DNA of 64,000 nucleotides, from NCBI GenBank assembly GCA_028622995.1, contig JAJQJQ010000063.1, positions 186,001 to 250,000 on the forward strand. Reading direction: 5' to 3'. The translations under genes and the position numbers were made by a program. This document shows positions 37,378 to 48,337 of the stretch, piece by piece (position 1 is the first letter of the stretch; every line of letters starts with the position of its first letter). The notes under the pieces are model-generated. The model was not told the DNA's origin, made no database searches, and saw only the letters and a program-made list of their open reading frames with translations. Source of the stretch: Panagrolaimus kolymaensis (lineage: Eukaryota > Nematoda > Chromadorea > Rhabditida > Panagrolaimidae).

Positions 37378-38161
37378 TAAATAAAAAATAAATAAAAAAG
37401 TTGTATCCTTTTTTTAATTTCGATGAAAACAATAAACATTTGATTTATAAAGTCCCAAAGAGAGATTATTACGATAACATCAGAATTATGATTTTTATTT
37501 TTTAAGTACGAAAAAAGCCACGGAAATTCTTGTTTTCATTTTAATAAAAAAATTATTTCATTAAAAAATTACAAAATTTTGTTTAATAGCAAAGTTTCAT
37601 AAATTTTTTAAATCTTAAATGATTGCCGGTGATTCGTTGGTGGTGGCTCACTAATATTTCAATTGTTGAACATGCCCATTAGCATTCCGTATTAAATTAT
37701 AAATTTAAAAAAGGTTTAAAAATGAGTTAAGCATGTTTCTTCTTTTTTCTTTAACCACAATTTTTTATTGCGTCATTCTAACTTCTGGCATTCGCAGAAA
37801 CACGATTTAATTAATGGTGGTAAACTTGTTGAAAAAGAAAAAGGAAAGTTTTATTTTAAAATATTAAAAGAAAAATAAAAAGAAAAATGCATGAATGCTT
37901 TTATTTTTGCTAGCAGAAAGATTGTTGAAAGCTTTGTTTAAAAAAGAACGATATTCGATCGATCGACGACGCCGTTACACATATTTACAAAAGAGAGATA
38001 TCGCAAACATTATGTTTGTTTGTTTTTTTTTTGCTGGTGGATTTTTGTTTTTAATTTCTTTTTTCAATTCGATGCAAATACTTATAAACCGTGCCTGTCA
38101 ACCGTAAAAACTTAGATGAACAATTCAAGTGGAAAAAATAATTTATTTAAAAAATCAAAAT
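37378..38161. other. convergent spacer, no gene supported
   Basis: Between the receptor and ketohexokinase stops. AATAAAAAATAAATAAAAAAG at 37379 follows the receptor stop directly. The 70-codon frame at 37895-38107 is unsupported. Confidence 0.5.
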
Positions 38162-39457
38162 TCATTGGTTTTTCAAAATAATATTTTTAGCTTCAGAAAT
38201 TTTATTAATATTTAATAATCCTCGTTGAGCACATTTTTCTCCCGCCACAAATGCAGCGATTTCTAAAGCCTTTTTAATTTCAGCTCCTTCATTCAATGCC
38301 CAAATTGAAGTTGCAATAAAGCAATCACCTGCACCAAGAGTGTCCACCGCTGTGATTTCGATTGCTCGAACAAATATGATTTCACTGGAATTTGGAGTTA
38401 ACGCATAAACACCCTAAAAAAAATATATTTATTTAATTCCATCAAGAAAAAAAATAATATCTATCATTTTTAGAAAAAAATCAAAAAAAAAATATGCCCC
38501 GGAAGCACATCGCAATTTTTTAAATTTTAACTTACTTCTTCACCCCATGGACAAATAATGGTTGCATGATGGGCAGCATATTCATCTCTCAGCCCTCGAA
38601 CTGCAACTCTTCCATCCATCCATCCTTTGGATTTAGAAAAATCTTTAGACATAAAAATAAAATTTACATATTTAATAAGTTTTTCAAACCATGAAAAATC
38701 ACGAAGTTTTTCAAATTCAATACTCAAAATTAAATCTGAATCATTATTTTTTTGTTTTATTTTTTTCCATTGATAAACAAAATCCAACATGGCTTCAATT
38801 TCATCAAAATTTCTTCCCTCAAAATGTATCCAAGAATATTCTTCGAAACCTTCAGAAAATTTTGAACAAAATTCATTGGCAGAAATTTCAGGTAAATTCC
38901 CTCGAAAGTGAAGCACCGTTCGAGTTGCAGATGTTTCATTTACGATGACCGTGGATTGGGGAATGGAATATATTTGGCCTTCTTCTTCGTTGTTGCTCCG
39001 TCGAATGGATGGAGTAACATCAATATTGGATTCTTTAATTAACCTTAAAAGAATTTTTTTGGATTAAAAGCAATTTTTGAGAGTTTTTTTAGTTTCGAAT
39101 ACTCCCAAAAAAATGTGTGTGAAACTTAACTGTTCAAGAAGTAAATTCCCGGATGGTAAAGAAGCACAAACTTGGGCATCCAAAGTTAATTGAGCCAATA
39201 CGGTTGCGGTATTGGCTGAATTTCCACCCAAACATGTTCGCTGAAAAAATATTTTTTAACAAATTTAACTTTGGGTTTCGATAAAAAAAAATGTCTTGGA
39301 AACGGAAAGTTTTGTGTGTGTTTGTTGTTTGAAAGTAAAAAAACAAACAAACCATATCAAATACACGAGTTTCAGAATCTTGTTTAGGAAAAATTTTAAC
39401 ATAATTTATTACATCAATACAACATAATCCAACTATGAGTATTTTCTTTTTAGTCAT
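38162..39457 (-). CDS. khk: ketohexokinase (pfkB-family fructokinase)
   Basis: Four minus-strand exons (39457-39353, 39240-39131, 39043-38536, 38413-38162) encode 324 residues; an in-frame ATG at 39481 would add eight. The enzyme phosphorylates fructose to fructose-1-phosphate in the cytosol. The N-terminus ILIVGLCCIDVINYVKIFPKQDSETR parallels human [23 protein letters not shown]. The sugar-binding loop GGNSANTATVLAQL, the family-specific WIHFEGRN, the FMSKD motif, ICPWGEEG and the catalytic VDTLGAGD (Asp at about 271) are all present, as is the AGEKCAQRGL end. KHK-specific motifs favour this over ribokinase or adenosine kinase. Phases at the exon junctions agree. Confidence 0.92.
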
Positions 39458-39481
39458 TGTTAGAAGTTTTTTTGTAAGCAA

Positions 39482-40407
39482 TCCCTTTCAAAAGATACAT
39501 ATATACAATAAAATATTGTGAAAGAAATGAGGCATAGAAAGAAGGAAGAAAAAATAATATTATTGGTGGCAATCAAACTTCTTTTATTGATGGATATAAA
39601 AATTAGCTCAATCATGTAATTTCATAGGCGAAAAAATAGAAGAAAAAAAGTGGCAAAATACAGACATTGTATTTTTGTCATATCAAAATGATGCAGCAGC
39701 AGCACAAACAAACAAAAGCAAAAAGAAAGCAAGTCGCAATGAAAAACTTTTTTATAGCAAAAAAGTGCAACAAAATAAAAAACAAATTTCAAACACACTA
39801 AATTTGTTGTTTTCAAGTCCAGCAAAAACAAGCAAAGACAACAAAAAGTTTAACAAACAGCAAACCTTTAAGAAGCTTGCTTGGTTCACCATAATCCAAG
39901 AAACTCATAGTAAGCAAGAGAAAAAAGTTTTGATTCCGAAACTAAAATATTTCATAGCAAAAATATTTTTAAGAGAAAAACAGAAAAACATAGGCTATTC
40001 AAGTATCAAACGTAAATAGCGTCAATGAATGCATCAATAATGCTGCAATAATTCTCAAAAAAAGCAATTTTGAAAGCTTCTATTTAGATGCAATACCAGT
40101 GCTTCTTTTTTTTGTTCATGAAACATCTCTAAAAATAGGAAAGCTAGTAAATTATTGTTGAATTAACTATCAAATAGAAAAGTGAGAAAGCTTTTTGGAA
40201 AACTCTTTTAGGTGAAATGATCAAGTTAATAACAAAAAATGAACAAGGAAGTATGTATTCAATAATGCCATGTGCAGAGACGAAACATGCTTAGTAGCCT
40301 CTTGAAACCCTCCAACAACAAAAACAACATGTAAAAATATTAAAGCTTTATTCATATAATTACAATAATCATTAAATTACACACAAAAGAAAACATTAGT
40401 CACAATT
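39482..40407. other. intergenic, no gene supported
   Basis: Upstream of khk and downstream of the S1 protease. The frame at 39675-40019 is lysine-rich and unsupported by any motif. Confidence 0.5.
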
Positions 40408-41671
40408 TCAAAGAACAGCAAAGACAATGAAAGTGAAAATGATGAGAAGAGCATTGAATTTGACCATGTTTGAAGCACTTGTAGTTGTTGTTACAGACTT
40501 TTGAGGAGCAGCAGTTGGAGTCTTCTTAGAACCTGGTGTTGGAGTTGGCTTTGCTGGATCAGGTGGAGGCAAGCTTTCACAGTGTACTTCTTGCTTTGTT
40601 ACTTTGGTAATCCATTCACAACGAGATGGTGTTAAACGCGTATAAAGCGCTAAAAATAATATAATTAGCTTTTTCAAAGAAATAAAAAACAATTTCATAC
40701 CAGCATAGTCATTACCAGCAGATAAAACTCCAATTTGATACATTGTTCCATTTCTTTGAACCATCAATGGTCCACCACTATCACCATGATCAGATACAAG
40801 TTCAGGAGTGCCAGTGCAAATAAAGTCATGATCAGGTTTAACAGGAAAATAAACTTTTCCATTCAATGTGCAATTATTCTTCCAAAGAGGTATTGTTGCA
40901 TTTTGTAAGACATTAGGTAATTCCTTTTCAATTTTATCACCAACAACTAAAAACATGTGATCATCATTAGCTTTAAAAACAGATACTTATAAAAATATAA
41001 CATTACCTTTACGTTTATATAATCCATAACCAGCAGCAATTGCATGATCCACATCTCTTTCTTCAAAACCATAAGTAAGCGTAATAGGATCAATTCCAAA
41101 GTTGACACCTTTAGGATATTCAAGAATAGCCAAATCATTATAGATAAGATTATTAGCAGGATTATAAGATGGATGAAAGATGATTCTTTTTGGCATGCCA
41201 AATTTTGATATTGGTGCATTTACGAACTTTGTACCATTAACTTCATATCTTTCTTCCATTTCTTTTGGACGAAGATCAGTCATAATCCAATTCAAACGGG
41301 TAAGTTGCAGTTGCTTATGATTAGCGCTATTATTAACACTATCATCAATAATAACGCAATGAGCAGCAGTTAGAAGATGACGAGGTGAAATAATGGTTGA
41401 CGTACAAGGACCAGGAAGCGTCTTTGGACCAAGATGAGCAATGATGAAAAGAGCTGGAACGAATTTGAAAGCTTCTTGAGATGCGTCACCACCACCATGA
41501 ATACGCTAAAAAACATATAAACGAGTTAATAGATAGCCAGAAATAATGTAAACTTACATTTTCATTGAAGCTATTACCATGTTTCTTTGGAGCAGCTAAT
41601 CCACCATCGATGATGAACGAACAAAGCAAGAAAGCAACGAAGCACAGAGACGAAGACGAAAACGACGACAT
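40408..41671 (-). CDS. secreted or membrane-anchored S1 (chymotrypsin-fold) serine protease
   Basis: Four minus-strand exons (41671-41558, 41505-41007, 40946-40701, 40649-40408) encode 366 residues. A signal peptide (LCFVAFLLCSFIIDGGLAA) is followed by a basic stretch and the activation site R-IHGGGDA. The catalytic triad is intact: His in LLTAAHC (about 87), Asp in NDLAILEY (about 162) and Ser in HGDSGGPL (about 261). The residue at the usual trypsin Asp189 position is hydrophobic and the Cys191-Cys220 pair is missing, so trypsin-like specificity is unlikely. The C-terminus has a Pro/Thr/Ser-rich linker then a hydrophobic end (FNALLIIFTFIVFAVL), typical of a GPI-attachment signal or a membrane tail. 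Role unknown; gut digestion or cuticle processing are possible. Confidence 0.87.
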
Positions 41672-42288
41672 TCTTTCAAACCTTGATTTTTGATTGAATG
41701 AAACGAAACGATTTGACGACATTCACTCATATTTATAAACTTCTTGAGATGCTAAAAAATGATTGTATGCAAAATGTAAGAAATATGCAAATTATCGAAA
41801 AAGTATCAACGAAGGCGATTCAAACGTTTCAAACAAACAAAAAAATGAGAAAAAGCAACAAAGAAAAAGGAAAGACACTTTTTTTTGTTTCGCTGCATAT
41901 TAGCTTTTTTTTTTTGCGTGCAATGACATTTTTACACTTTGAAAATACAAACATTGTTATTTTACTTTGTTTTTCAAATGCTTCATTGATCCAAAACTTT
42001 TTTATCTGTGGTAAACAAAAGCTTGAGCATTATAAAAATGGTAGGAAGGAAGTAACACATACTGTTTTTCTCTGATTTTGTGAAGAAGCTTTTTTTAAAG
42101 AAAGCTTGTTTTGGAAAAATATTTCCGCCTTCTTTTTTATTTATTTTTTTGTTGATTAAAACCATTAACAAATTGTTTGATTTATTCATGAATTTAATCT
42201 TGGCTATTATTATAACAGTAAAATTAGAAAGAGAAAAATTTATCAAACAAATAAATCAAAATAGCAATGAAATGTTTTTTTCTTGTTA
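41672..42288. other. spacer upstream of the S1 protease, no gene supported
   Basis: AT-rich; frames of 70-125 codons here overlap one another and the promoter and show no motif. Confidence 0.45.
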
Positions 42289-43011
42289 TTAGAAATGGAC
42301 ATGGGCTTCAAAGTTTCCATAACCTGAATGGAAGCTTCGTGGAGCAGCATCAGCATGATTAATATGCGGTAGTTGGAGAAATTCATGACTTTCTTCAGAG
42401 ACTTTTTCTTCATCGCTGTTTTCTTTTTCGGTAGTGCTAACTTCGAAAGTTTTAATGAAATCCAAAGCTTTGGTGAAATTCAAACTTTTGTGATTCATAA
42501 TTTTTTGGAAAATATTAAAAGTTGAATTTAAACCGGGACAAGATTCAAGAGAGTGTTGAAGAAGAAGAGTGATGGCATTGATATTGCTTTCACTAAAATG
42601 TAAATCCAAAATATCTGAGACAGTTAAAATTAAACATGATGGATGGTGTTCAGGTGATTTAGATTCAACAGAAATTTGAGGGACTTCAGTGGTATGGGAC
42701 TCAGAAGATCCATTTACATTGATATGATTAATTGATGGTTTATGTCCAGAAATCATGAGTTGTATACTTTCTGGAAGGTATTGAAGTAAAGGAAATCCAC
42801 TTTCTCTTTTATGGACATTAGTAAGCCCTGAAATATTACTATGATTTAAATGGCTTCCAAATTCATGAACAAACTTACTCATTTTATTATGATAAGGCGA
42901 GCTTCTGCCTAAAGGTTTCATAATCCCTTCTTTGGTATGAATTTTTCTTCTCGCTAAAGCAGGAATTGAAGCAGCTAAAACAAGAATTCCAATAACAAAG
43001 AAACCCTTCAT
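42289..43011 (-). CDS. secreted mosaic protein, minus-strand member of an inverted pair
   Basis: A single exon of 240 residues on the minus strand, starting MKGFFVIGILVLAASIPALA, a clear signal peptide. Residues 112-197 (42421-42678) are nearly identical to a block in the divergent gene at 43867: PEHHPSC, then ILDLHFSESNINAITLL, a two-cysteine helical segment ending ALDFIKTFEV. The parts before and after the block are unrelated between the two proteins. The flanking part here is basic/His-rich (RRKIHTKEG, KMSKFVHEFGSHLNHSN) and the C-terminus is HINHADAAPRSFHSGYGNF. I know no family for the shared block. No introns, unlike almost every other gene in the window. Confidence 0.8.
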   Translation of the reverse strand: MKGFFVIGILVLAASIPALARRKIHTKEGIMKPLGRSSPYHNKMSKFVHEFGSHLNHSNISGLTNVHKRESGFPLLQYLPESIQLMISGHKPSINHINVNGSSESHTTEVPQISVESKSPEHHPSCLILTVSDILDLHFSESNINAITLLLQHSLESCPGLNSTFNIFQKIMNHKSLNFTKALDFIKTFEVSTTEKENSDEEKVSEESHEFLQLPHINHADAAPRSFHSGYGNFEAHVHF

Positions 43012-43070
43012 TTCTTTCTCCAAAAATCAAAGGAAAAAACAAAAATCTGATACCTTAGCGAAGCTTCGAC

Positions 43071-43085
43071 CTTCATTTTATATTA
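43071..43085 (-). promoter_or_regulatory. TATA-box region of the minus-strand mosaic gene
   Basis: Minus strand reads AATATAAAATGAAG, 60-75 bases before the ATG, and the same string precedes the plus-strand partner. About 120 bases around it are conserved between the two promoters. Confidence 0.6.
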
Positions 43086-43784
43086 AATCTTTTTCCCTTT
43101 GTTTTTCCCTTCCAAAAATGCTCCAATCAAAAAATTTATGATTTACTTTGAAACAATTTTGTTTTTGATAACATTTTTCTGAAGAAATCATCAATCAAAA
43201 ATTTTAAACGAAAACATCGACGATGATGATGCCTGTTTGCATTCATTTCATTTCTTTTCGTTGACGAAAATGTATGGCGAAATTTTTTTTTGAGATACCT
43301 TGGAATTTGAGTACCGTAATGAAGGATCAAAGGATGTTTTTTTTGCAGAAATATAAACCTAAAAGTTCCAATCAATTCCAAAAAATAGTGCTTTTATAAT
43401 ATAAAGTTTAAAAGTTTATCATCGCAGCATTTGATTTTTCAATATTAAAGTTTTTGAAAAGTCAAAATCGGCTTCAATGTTTCCATCTCTTTCTGATGCT
43501 AATAATTTCTTGTTGCTCATAGGTGCATGAAAAAAAAGAAGAGATATCCATTGCCCATGAAAAGAAATTAGTTATTGTTTCTCAACAAAATATTATTTTT
43601 TAAAACTTTGGAATTTTGTTTGTTAAAATTTTTATAAAAATGTGTCAATGAAAGGAAAAAAGACGCAGAGAATCAAGCAAAAATAAAATTAAGGAATGTA
43701 CCAAAACAAGATTGTTTCAAAGTTAATCATGAATTTTTTGCTTAAAACATTTTTGGTTGAAAAAAACAAATGGAAAAAGATTGA

Positions 43785-43797
43785 ATATAAAATGAAG
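43785..43797 (+). promoter_or_regulatory. TATA-box region of the plus-strand mosaic gene
   Basis: TATAAAATGAAGG lies about 80 bases before the chosen ATG and is shared with the inverted partner gene, followed in both by TCGAAGCTTC and CATCAGATTTTT or close variants. Confidence 0.6.
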
Positions 43798-43866
43798 GTC
43801 GAAGCTTCATTAAAGCATCAGATTTTTATTTTTTCCTTTGATTTTTGGAAAAAAAGAAAGAAAAAA

Positions 43867-44649
43867 ATGAAGGGTTTCTTTGTTATTGGATTTTTTGCTT
43901 TGGCTGCTTCAATGCCTGCTTTTTCATTTGGTAATGGCATCGGTATTGGAGATCGCCCTGAATTTGATTTATTCAACGCTGATGAAGGTTTTCCAATGGA
44001 AGAGGAGGCTTCGAGTGATGAAGACTACCAGCCAGCTTCAATTACCGGAAATGACGATATTAAAGTCGCTCAAATTTCTGCTGAACCTAAATCACCTGAA
44101 CATCATCCATCATGTTTAATTCTAACAGTCTCAGATATTTTGGATTTACATTTTAGTGAAAGCAATATCAATGCCATCACTCTTCTTCTTCAACATTCCC
44201 TTGAATCTTGCCCCGGTTTAAATTCAACTTTTAATATTTTCCAAAAAATTATGAATCACAAAAGTTTGAATTTCACCAATGCTTTGGATTTTATTAAAAC
44301 TTTCGAAGTTGGAACTACCGAAAAAGAAAAAGCTCCAGAAGAAAGTCATGAAACCGGTTTCCGCGTTCCATTTGCTTTGGATATAATTAAAGATAAAGAT
44401 TCTAAAATTGGTCATCGCTTTTCCCTTCATGATCCTATGGGGCTTTTTGATAAAAAAGATAATGAAGCCCTTGAACATCACGAATCAGAAGCTGACGACG
44501 ACCAAGACCACGAAGATGACCGCCGCCACAGTATTCATAGCGCTGAAGTCGTTGAACCTCATCCTCTTCATCCAGCCCCTGAAAATCGTGATCATCGTGG
44601 ATGGAAAGAAATTATGGATGAAGCAAAAAATATTTACAACTTGGAATAA
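43867..44649 (+). CDS. secreted mosaic protein, plus-strand member of an inverted pair
   Basis: A single exon of 260 residues. I start at 43867 (MKGFFVIGFFALAASMPAFS, signal peptide), although the frame is open upstream to 43696, because the TATA box shared with the partner lies inside that extension. After a short Gly-rich then acidic segment (GNGIGIGD; MEEEASSDEDY) comes the block at 44071-44328 that is about 96% identical in DNA to the partner gene. The C-terminus is different: acidic and histidine-rich (HHESEADDDQDHEDDRRHS; EPHPLHPAPENRDHRGW), suggestive of metal binding, which is inference. The pair is head to head with about 0.85 kb between starts. Confidence 0.8.
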   Translation: MKGFFVIGFFALAASMPAFSFGNGIGIGDRPEFDLFNADEGFPMEEEASSDEDYQPASITGNDDIKVAQISAEPKSPEHHPSCLILTVSDILDLHFSESNINAITLLLQHSLESCPGLNSTFNIFQKIMNHKSLNFTNALDFIKTFEVGTTEKEKAPEESHETGFRVPFALDIIKDKDSKIGHRFSLHDPMGLFDKKDNEALEHHESEADDDQDHEDDRRHSIHSAEVVEPHPLHPAPENRDHRGWKEIMDEAKNIYNLE

Positions 44650-46845
44650 ATAAATAATTTCGTTGGAAAGAAACTGGACAACCAAATTTTTTAATGCTTC
44701 ATTGTCACAAAAAAGTTTCTTTCAATGTTTTTAATTTAAAATTTTTGTCTTTTCAAATAATTTCTTTTTTTGCTTTTGAAAGATAAATATTTTAATTGTT
44801 GAATGTTTTGCTTTAATGAATTTGCATTTAACAAATTTGATTTTTCAGCGACCGTAGAAAATAATCAGAAAAATTATATATAAGTTTGCGTCGAAATAAA
44901 AAATTGCAGTGAAAACAGTATTTTTCTTTTCGGAACTCGGTGAATTTTATTTTTCCCAACATTTTTTCGATCATAAAAAATAATAAAAGCTACAACATTT
45001 TTTTCTTCACTCTGGAATTCAAGGAAGCAATAATATTATTTAGTTTTTTGAAAAAACTTTGAAATTTGATACATCTTTTTTTTGACTTGTTATCATCATT
45101 ACATATTTCATATATTGTGTAAACTTATCATCTATTTATCTCTGTTTTTTTCTTCTTCTTTTAACCAATAATAACAAAACAAAAGTGAGTTAAGTTTTTT
45201 AGCTTTTGAAAACGACAAATTTTTTTACAGCTGTTAAAACAAAGGCATAAAAAAACTCAAATAAAAAAAATCCTTTGGAAAAAAATTGAGTAGTGACAGC
45301 TTTTCTGATTGCCTCTTTTACTAAAGTTAAAAAGCTAAATGAAAGTTTTAAGAGAGCTAAGAGAAAGAGAGAAAGAAACAAGGAACAAACACAAATGCCA
45401 GCCCCAAGCCACCCAAGAAAGAAAGCAAGAAGGAGTGATCGCAATTTCTTTCTTCTTCATTGATTCATCGATGCTTGAGAAATTTTCGAGTTTATCCTAA
45501 ATCACTTTTTCCTCTCCCCAATAGCCGATGGGCTGAAGGCAAAAATTAGAGAGAGAGAGAGAAAAAAAAGAAAAAGCTATAGTTTTTCTTTGTTCGCCGC
45601 CGGCTCGCCGCTGCTTTATTGAGATTGCAAACGTAAAAAAGCAATAGCAAAATTTTTTATTTAAAAATTCAAGAAAGAAAAAAAAAATAAAAGTAAAGCG
45701 ATTGAACAAAAAAAAAGTGAGTCGGCTTGGCTTTACTTTGGATTTTGTTCTTTTTGCTAAAACTCTTTCACTTACTTTATCTCGGCTGCAGTTGGTTGCT
45801 GCAACTTATTGCTGCTGGATTTTTTCTATGATTACACACTCTTAAAAAATCGAAGAAATAAGATTGAATGAAAAAAAAAGACAAAAAAATAAAGGAAAAA
45901 AATTTGCTCAAAAGACAAGGGACAAGAAAAAACTGATTGTCGTCGTCGTCGTTGAAAAGAGCTTCATTGAAACATAACAAGCAAAAAATGTTGATGACAT
46001 AAGGTTGATTTTTATGTATTTGGAAAAATAATAACGAAGAGGATAACGAAGAAGAAATAGAAAAAGAATTGAAACAACGCAAGAGGCTTCTCTTCATTTT
46101 ACAAATGTTGATGATTTTGTTTTAACATTTTTTCTTTATTTATATTTTTTTGCTTGATAGTTACTCTTTCGATTTTGATTAAGTAAATTTTTTTTTGTTC
46201 GAGTTTCTGATTTTTAAATTTGAACCATTTTTTGCGACTGTTAGAAAGATTAAAAAAAAATTTTATTGCTAATATTTTTTGCAAAAAAGAATTTTTAAGT
46301 ATTATTTATTTTTTATCTAAGAACGTTAGGTTTCCAGGAAAACCGCCTTTAATTATAGGAGAGAGAGAAAGAAAAAAAACAACTGAAGAAGAAAAAATAA
46401 TTTTCTCTTTTGTAAATAAAACTTCAGTTTTTTATTACCAACAAACCTCTCAGACGATTTGCTTACTTACTCTTATAATTTTTATCCCAAAAAATTTTGA
46501 GCCTTTTTGTTTTTTATTTTCTTGCGTAAAAAAACGCCTCCGTTCCGTGAAAACAAAAGTTTATAATAAATATTTTTTAAACCTATTTTTCCCAATTTTT
46601 TTTTTGCAACTTTGCTTTTTATGTCTTCAAAGTTTTTAAATTTACTTTATTTTCACAATTTTTTCTAAAACATTATTTTTCCATCCGAATTTTTTTTACA
46701 GAAATCTTCCTTCCAAGTTTTTATCTGTTTTTTTTTCACCCATTTTTGCTAGCAGCGGTCACTCGATCTCCAAAGCCATTACTACTGCCACTCCAGCTGC
46801 AAAACCAAACAAACTAGCCTAAAAAAATCCAAGAGAAAAGAAAGA
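44650..46845. other. intergenic, no gene supported
   Basis: About 2.2 kb of AT-rich DNA with a GA repeat (45550-45563), a GTCGTCGTCGTC run (45938-45950) and low-complexity frames on both strands. It is the probable promoter or 5' UTR region of the next plus-strand gene. Confidence 0.45.
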
Positions 46846-47873
46846 ATGCATCAACCCCCGCTTCATCCACATCCACCACCTCCTACGTCGGCGTCGTCGT
46901 CGTCGTCTCAATCTCAACAGCAAAAACAACATCATCAAATTCTTGATGAAGACCAACTGGTTGGTTTATTTATAAACTTTTTTATTATTTTTTCACACAT
47001 TTTCTTACACGAAAACTATTTATTAAAAAAAAACTAAGAAAAGAAAAAACTTTTTTTCTTGCGTCAATACTTTTTGAAAAAAATCAAAAAAAATGTTTGC
47101 TTTTTTTGCGGCTTCCAAAATTATTTTTTATAATTTATCTTAAAAATTTAAAAAGTTTACTTTTTCTTTTCCATTATTGTTGACATTTAGTTTTATATTT
47201 TAAACTATTTCTTTTTTTACTTTTCGAATAAAAAATAAAAAAATCTAAAGTTTAATTTATTCTTGGGATTTGACAAAGCTGTCTTCTGTCTGCCAGTCAG
47301 TCGCTCGCTAACTAACTTTTTATTTTTTGTGAAAATAAATAATGAAGACAAACTTTTTTTCTTTAAAGTTTAAACCTTTTTTCGTTTCCTTCAATTTACT
47401 TTAGTTGTTTGTCGTCGTCGCTTGAGAGAGATTTGCTAAAATAAAATGAGAATGAAAATGTGAAACAACTGTTTAAAATAAACCAAAATATTATAATTTG
47501 AATGCGATTTTCTGTCTGCCTGAAATCAATTGAGAAAAAAAAGTTAAATGCTTTTCATTTCTCATTTTTGGATTTAAAAAAAAAGCATTGTCGCTGTGGA
47601 ACTTTAAGTTTTAAAATTTTAGTTACTAAAAAATATTATATTCACTATAAATAAAAACTTTGTGAAGCAAGCCGCTGTCAAAAATATCTAATTTTCTTCA
47701 TCAAAAAAATTTAGTTTTTTTTCACTTTTGGACCAAACTTTTGTTTTTGAGAGTATTTCTAAAAATTATTAATATTTCAACTTATTTTCTTTTCTTTTTT
47801 TTAGCCCGTCGTCGAAGTAAATGTTCAAGTTCAATTTGAAAATAAAGATAAAAATAAAACTGCTTCAGCATAA
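46846..47873 (+). CDS. small two-exon gene or alternative first exon of the zinc-finger gene
   Basis: Exon 46846-46959 encodes a His/Pro/Ser/Gln-rich start (MHQPPLHPHPPPPTSAS...) ending DEDQL, followed by a GTTGGT donor. A TTTTTTTTAG acceptor at 47795-47804 leads to PVVEVNVQVQFENKDKNK and a stop at 47871-47873, giving 60 residues in all. I do not recognise the product. Exon 1 ends in phase 0, as does exon 1 of the zinc-finger gene just downstream, so the same exon could be spliced to 49700 instead and give an alternative N-terminus. Low complexity of the first exon limits confidence. Confidence 0.4.
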
Positions 47874-48337
47874 TTATAATTATCGATGATAATGCCTTCT
47901 AATCCACCGACATTTTGAAAATATTATAACATTAGTTTTTTTTTAGTTTCAGCAATTTTCGATTTTCTTTTTTGCTGAAAAAAATTGTAAATGAAACTAA
48001 ATTTTTTTATTTATATATTTATTTCCACTTTCAGTCATGTCCCCATTTTTATTATTGTTGATATTCTTCTTTTCTGTATTTAGATCTCAAAAAAATTTAA
48101 AATTTATGACCTAAAAATTTTTTTAGAAAGTTAGTCCTGACTTTTTTTGCCCAGTTTTTTTTATTTATTTTACCGTTGATAGTAATAAAAAATTACAAAG
48201 TTTTGAGTTACTGTATTTTTTTTTATTACAAGTTTTGCCTTGTTTTTCAATATCTAACTTTTTGTTAATGTAATTTTTGAGTTTTACAACGATATTTTGA
48301 ATTTTTAGGGTAAATCTTTTCCACAGATAATTTAGCC
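47874..48337. other. intergenic or intronic, no separate feature
   Basis: AT-rich, with the inverted repeat ATTATCGATGATAAT near 47878-47892 and one GATAGTAA at about 48178. Acceptor-like sites at 48308 and 48326 precede the next ATG. Confidence 0.45.

Noticed and set aside
39458..39481. Alternative ketohexokinase start eight codons upstream
   Set aside because: The downstream ATG better matches the family's short N-terminus; the upstream one is possible and noted in the entry.
43696..43866. In-frame upstream extension of the plus-strand mosaic gene
   Set aside because: The extension covers the TATA-like sequence shared with the partner gene and would bury the signal peptide.
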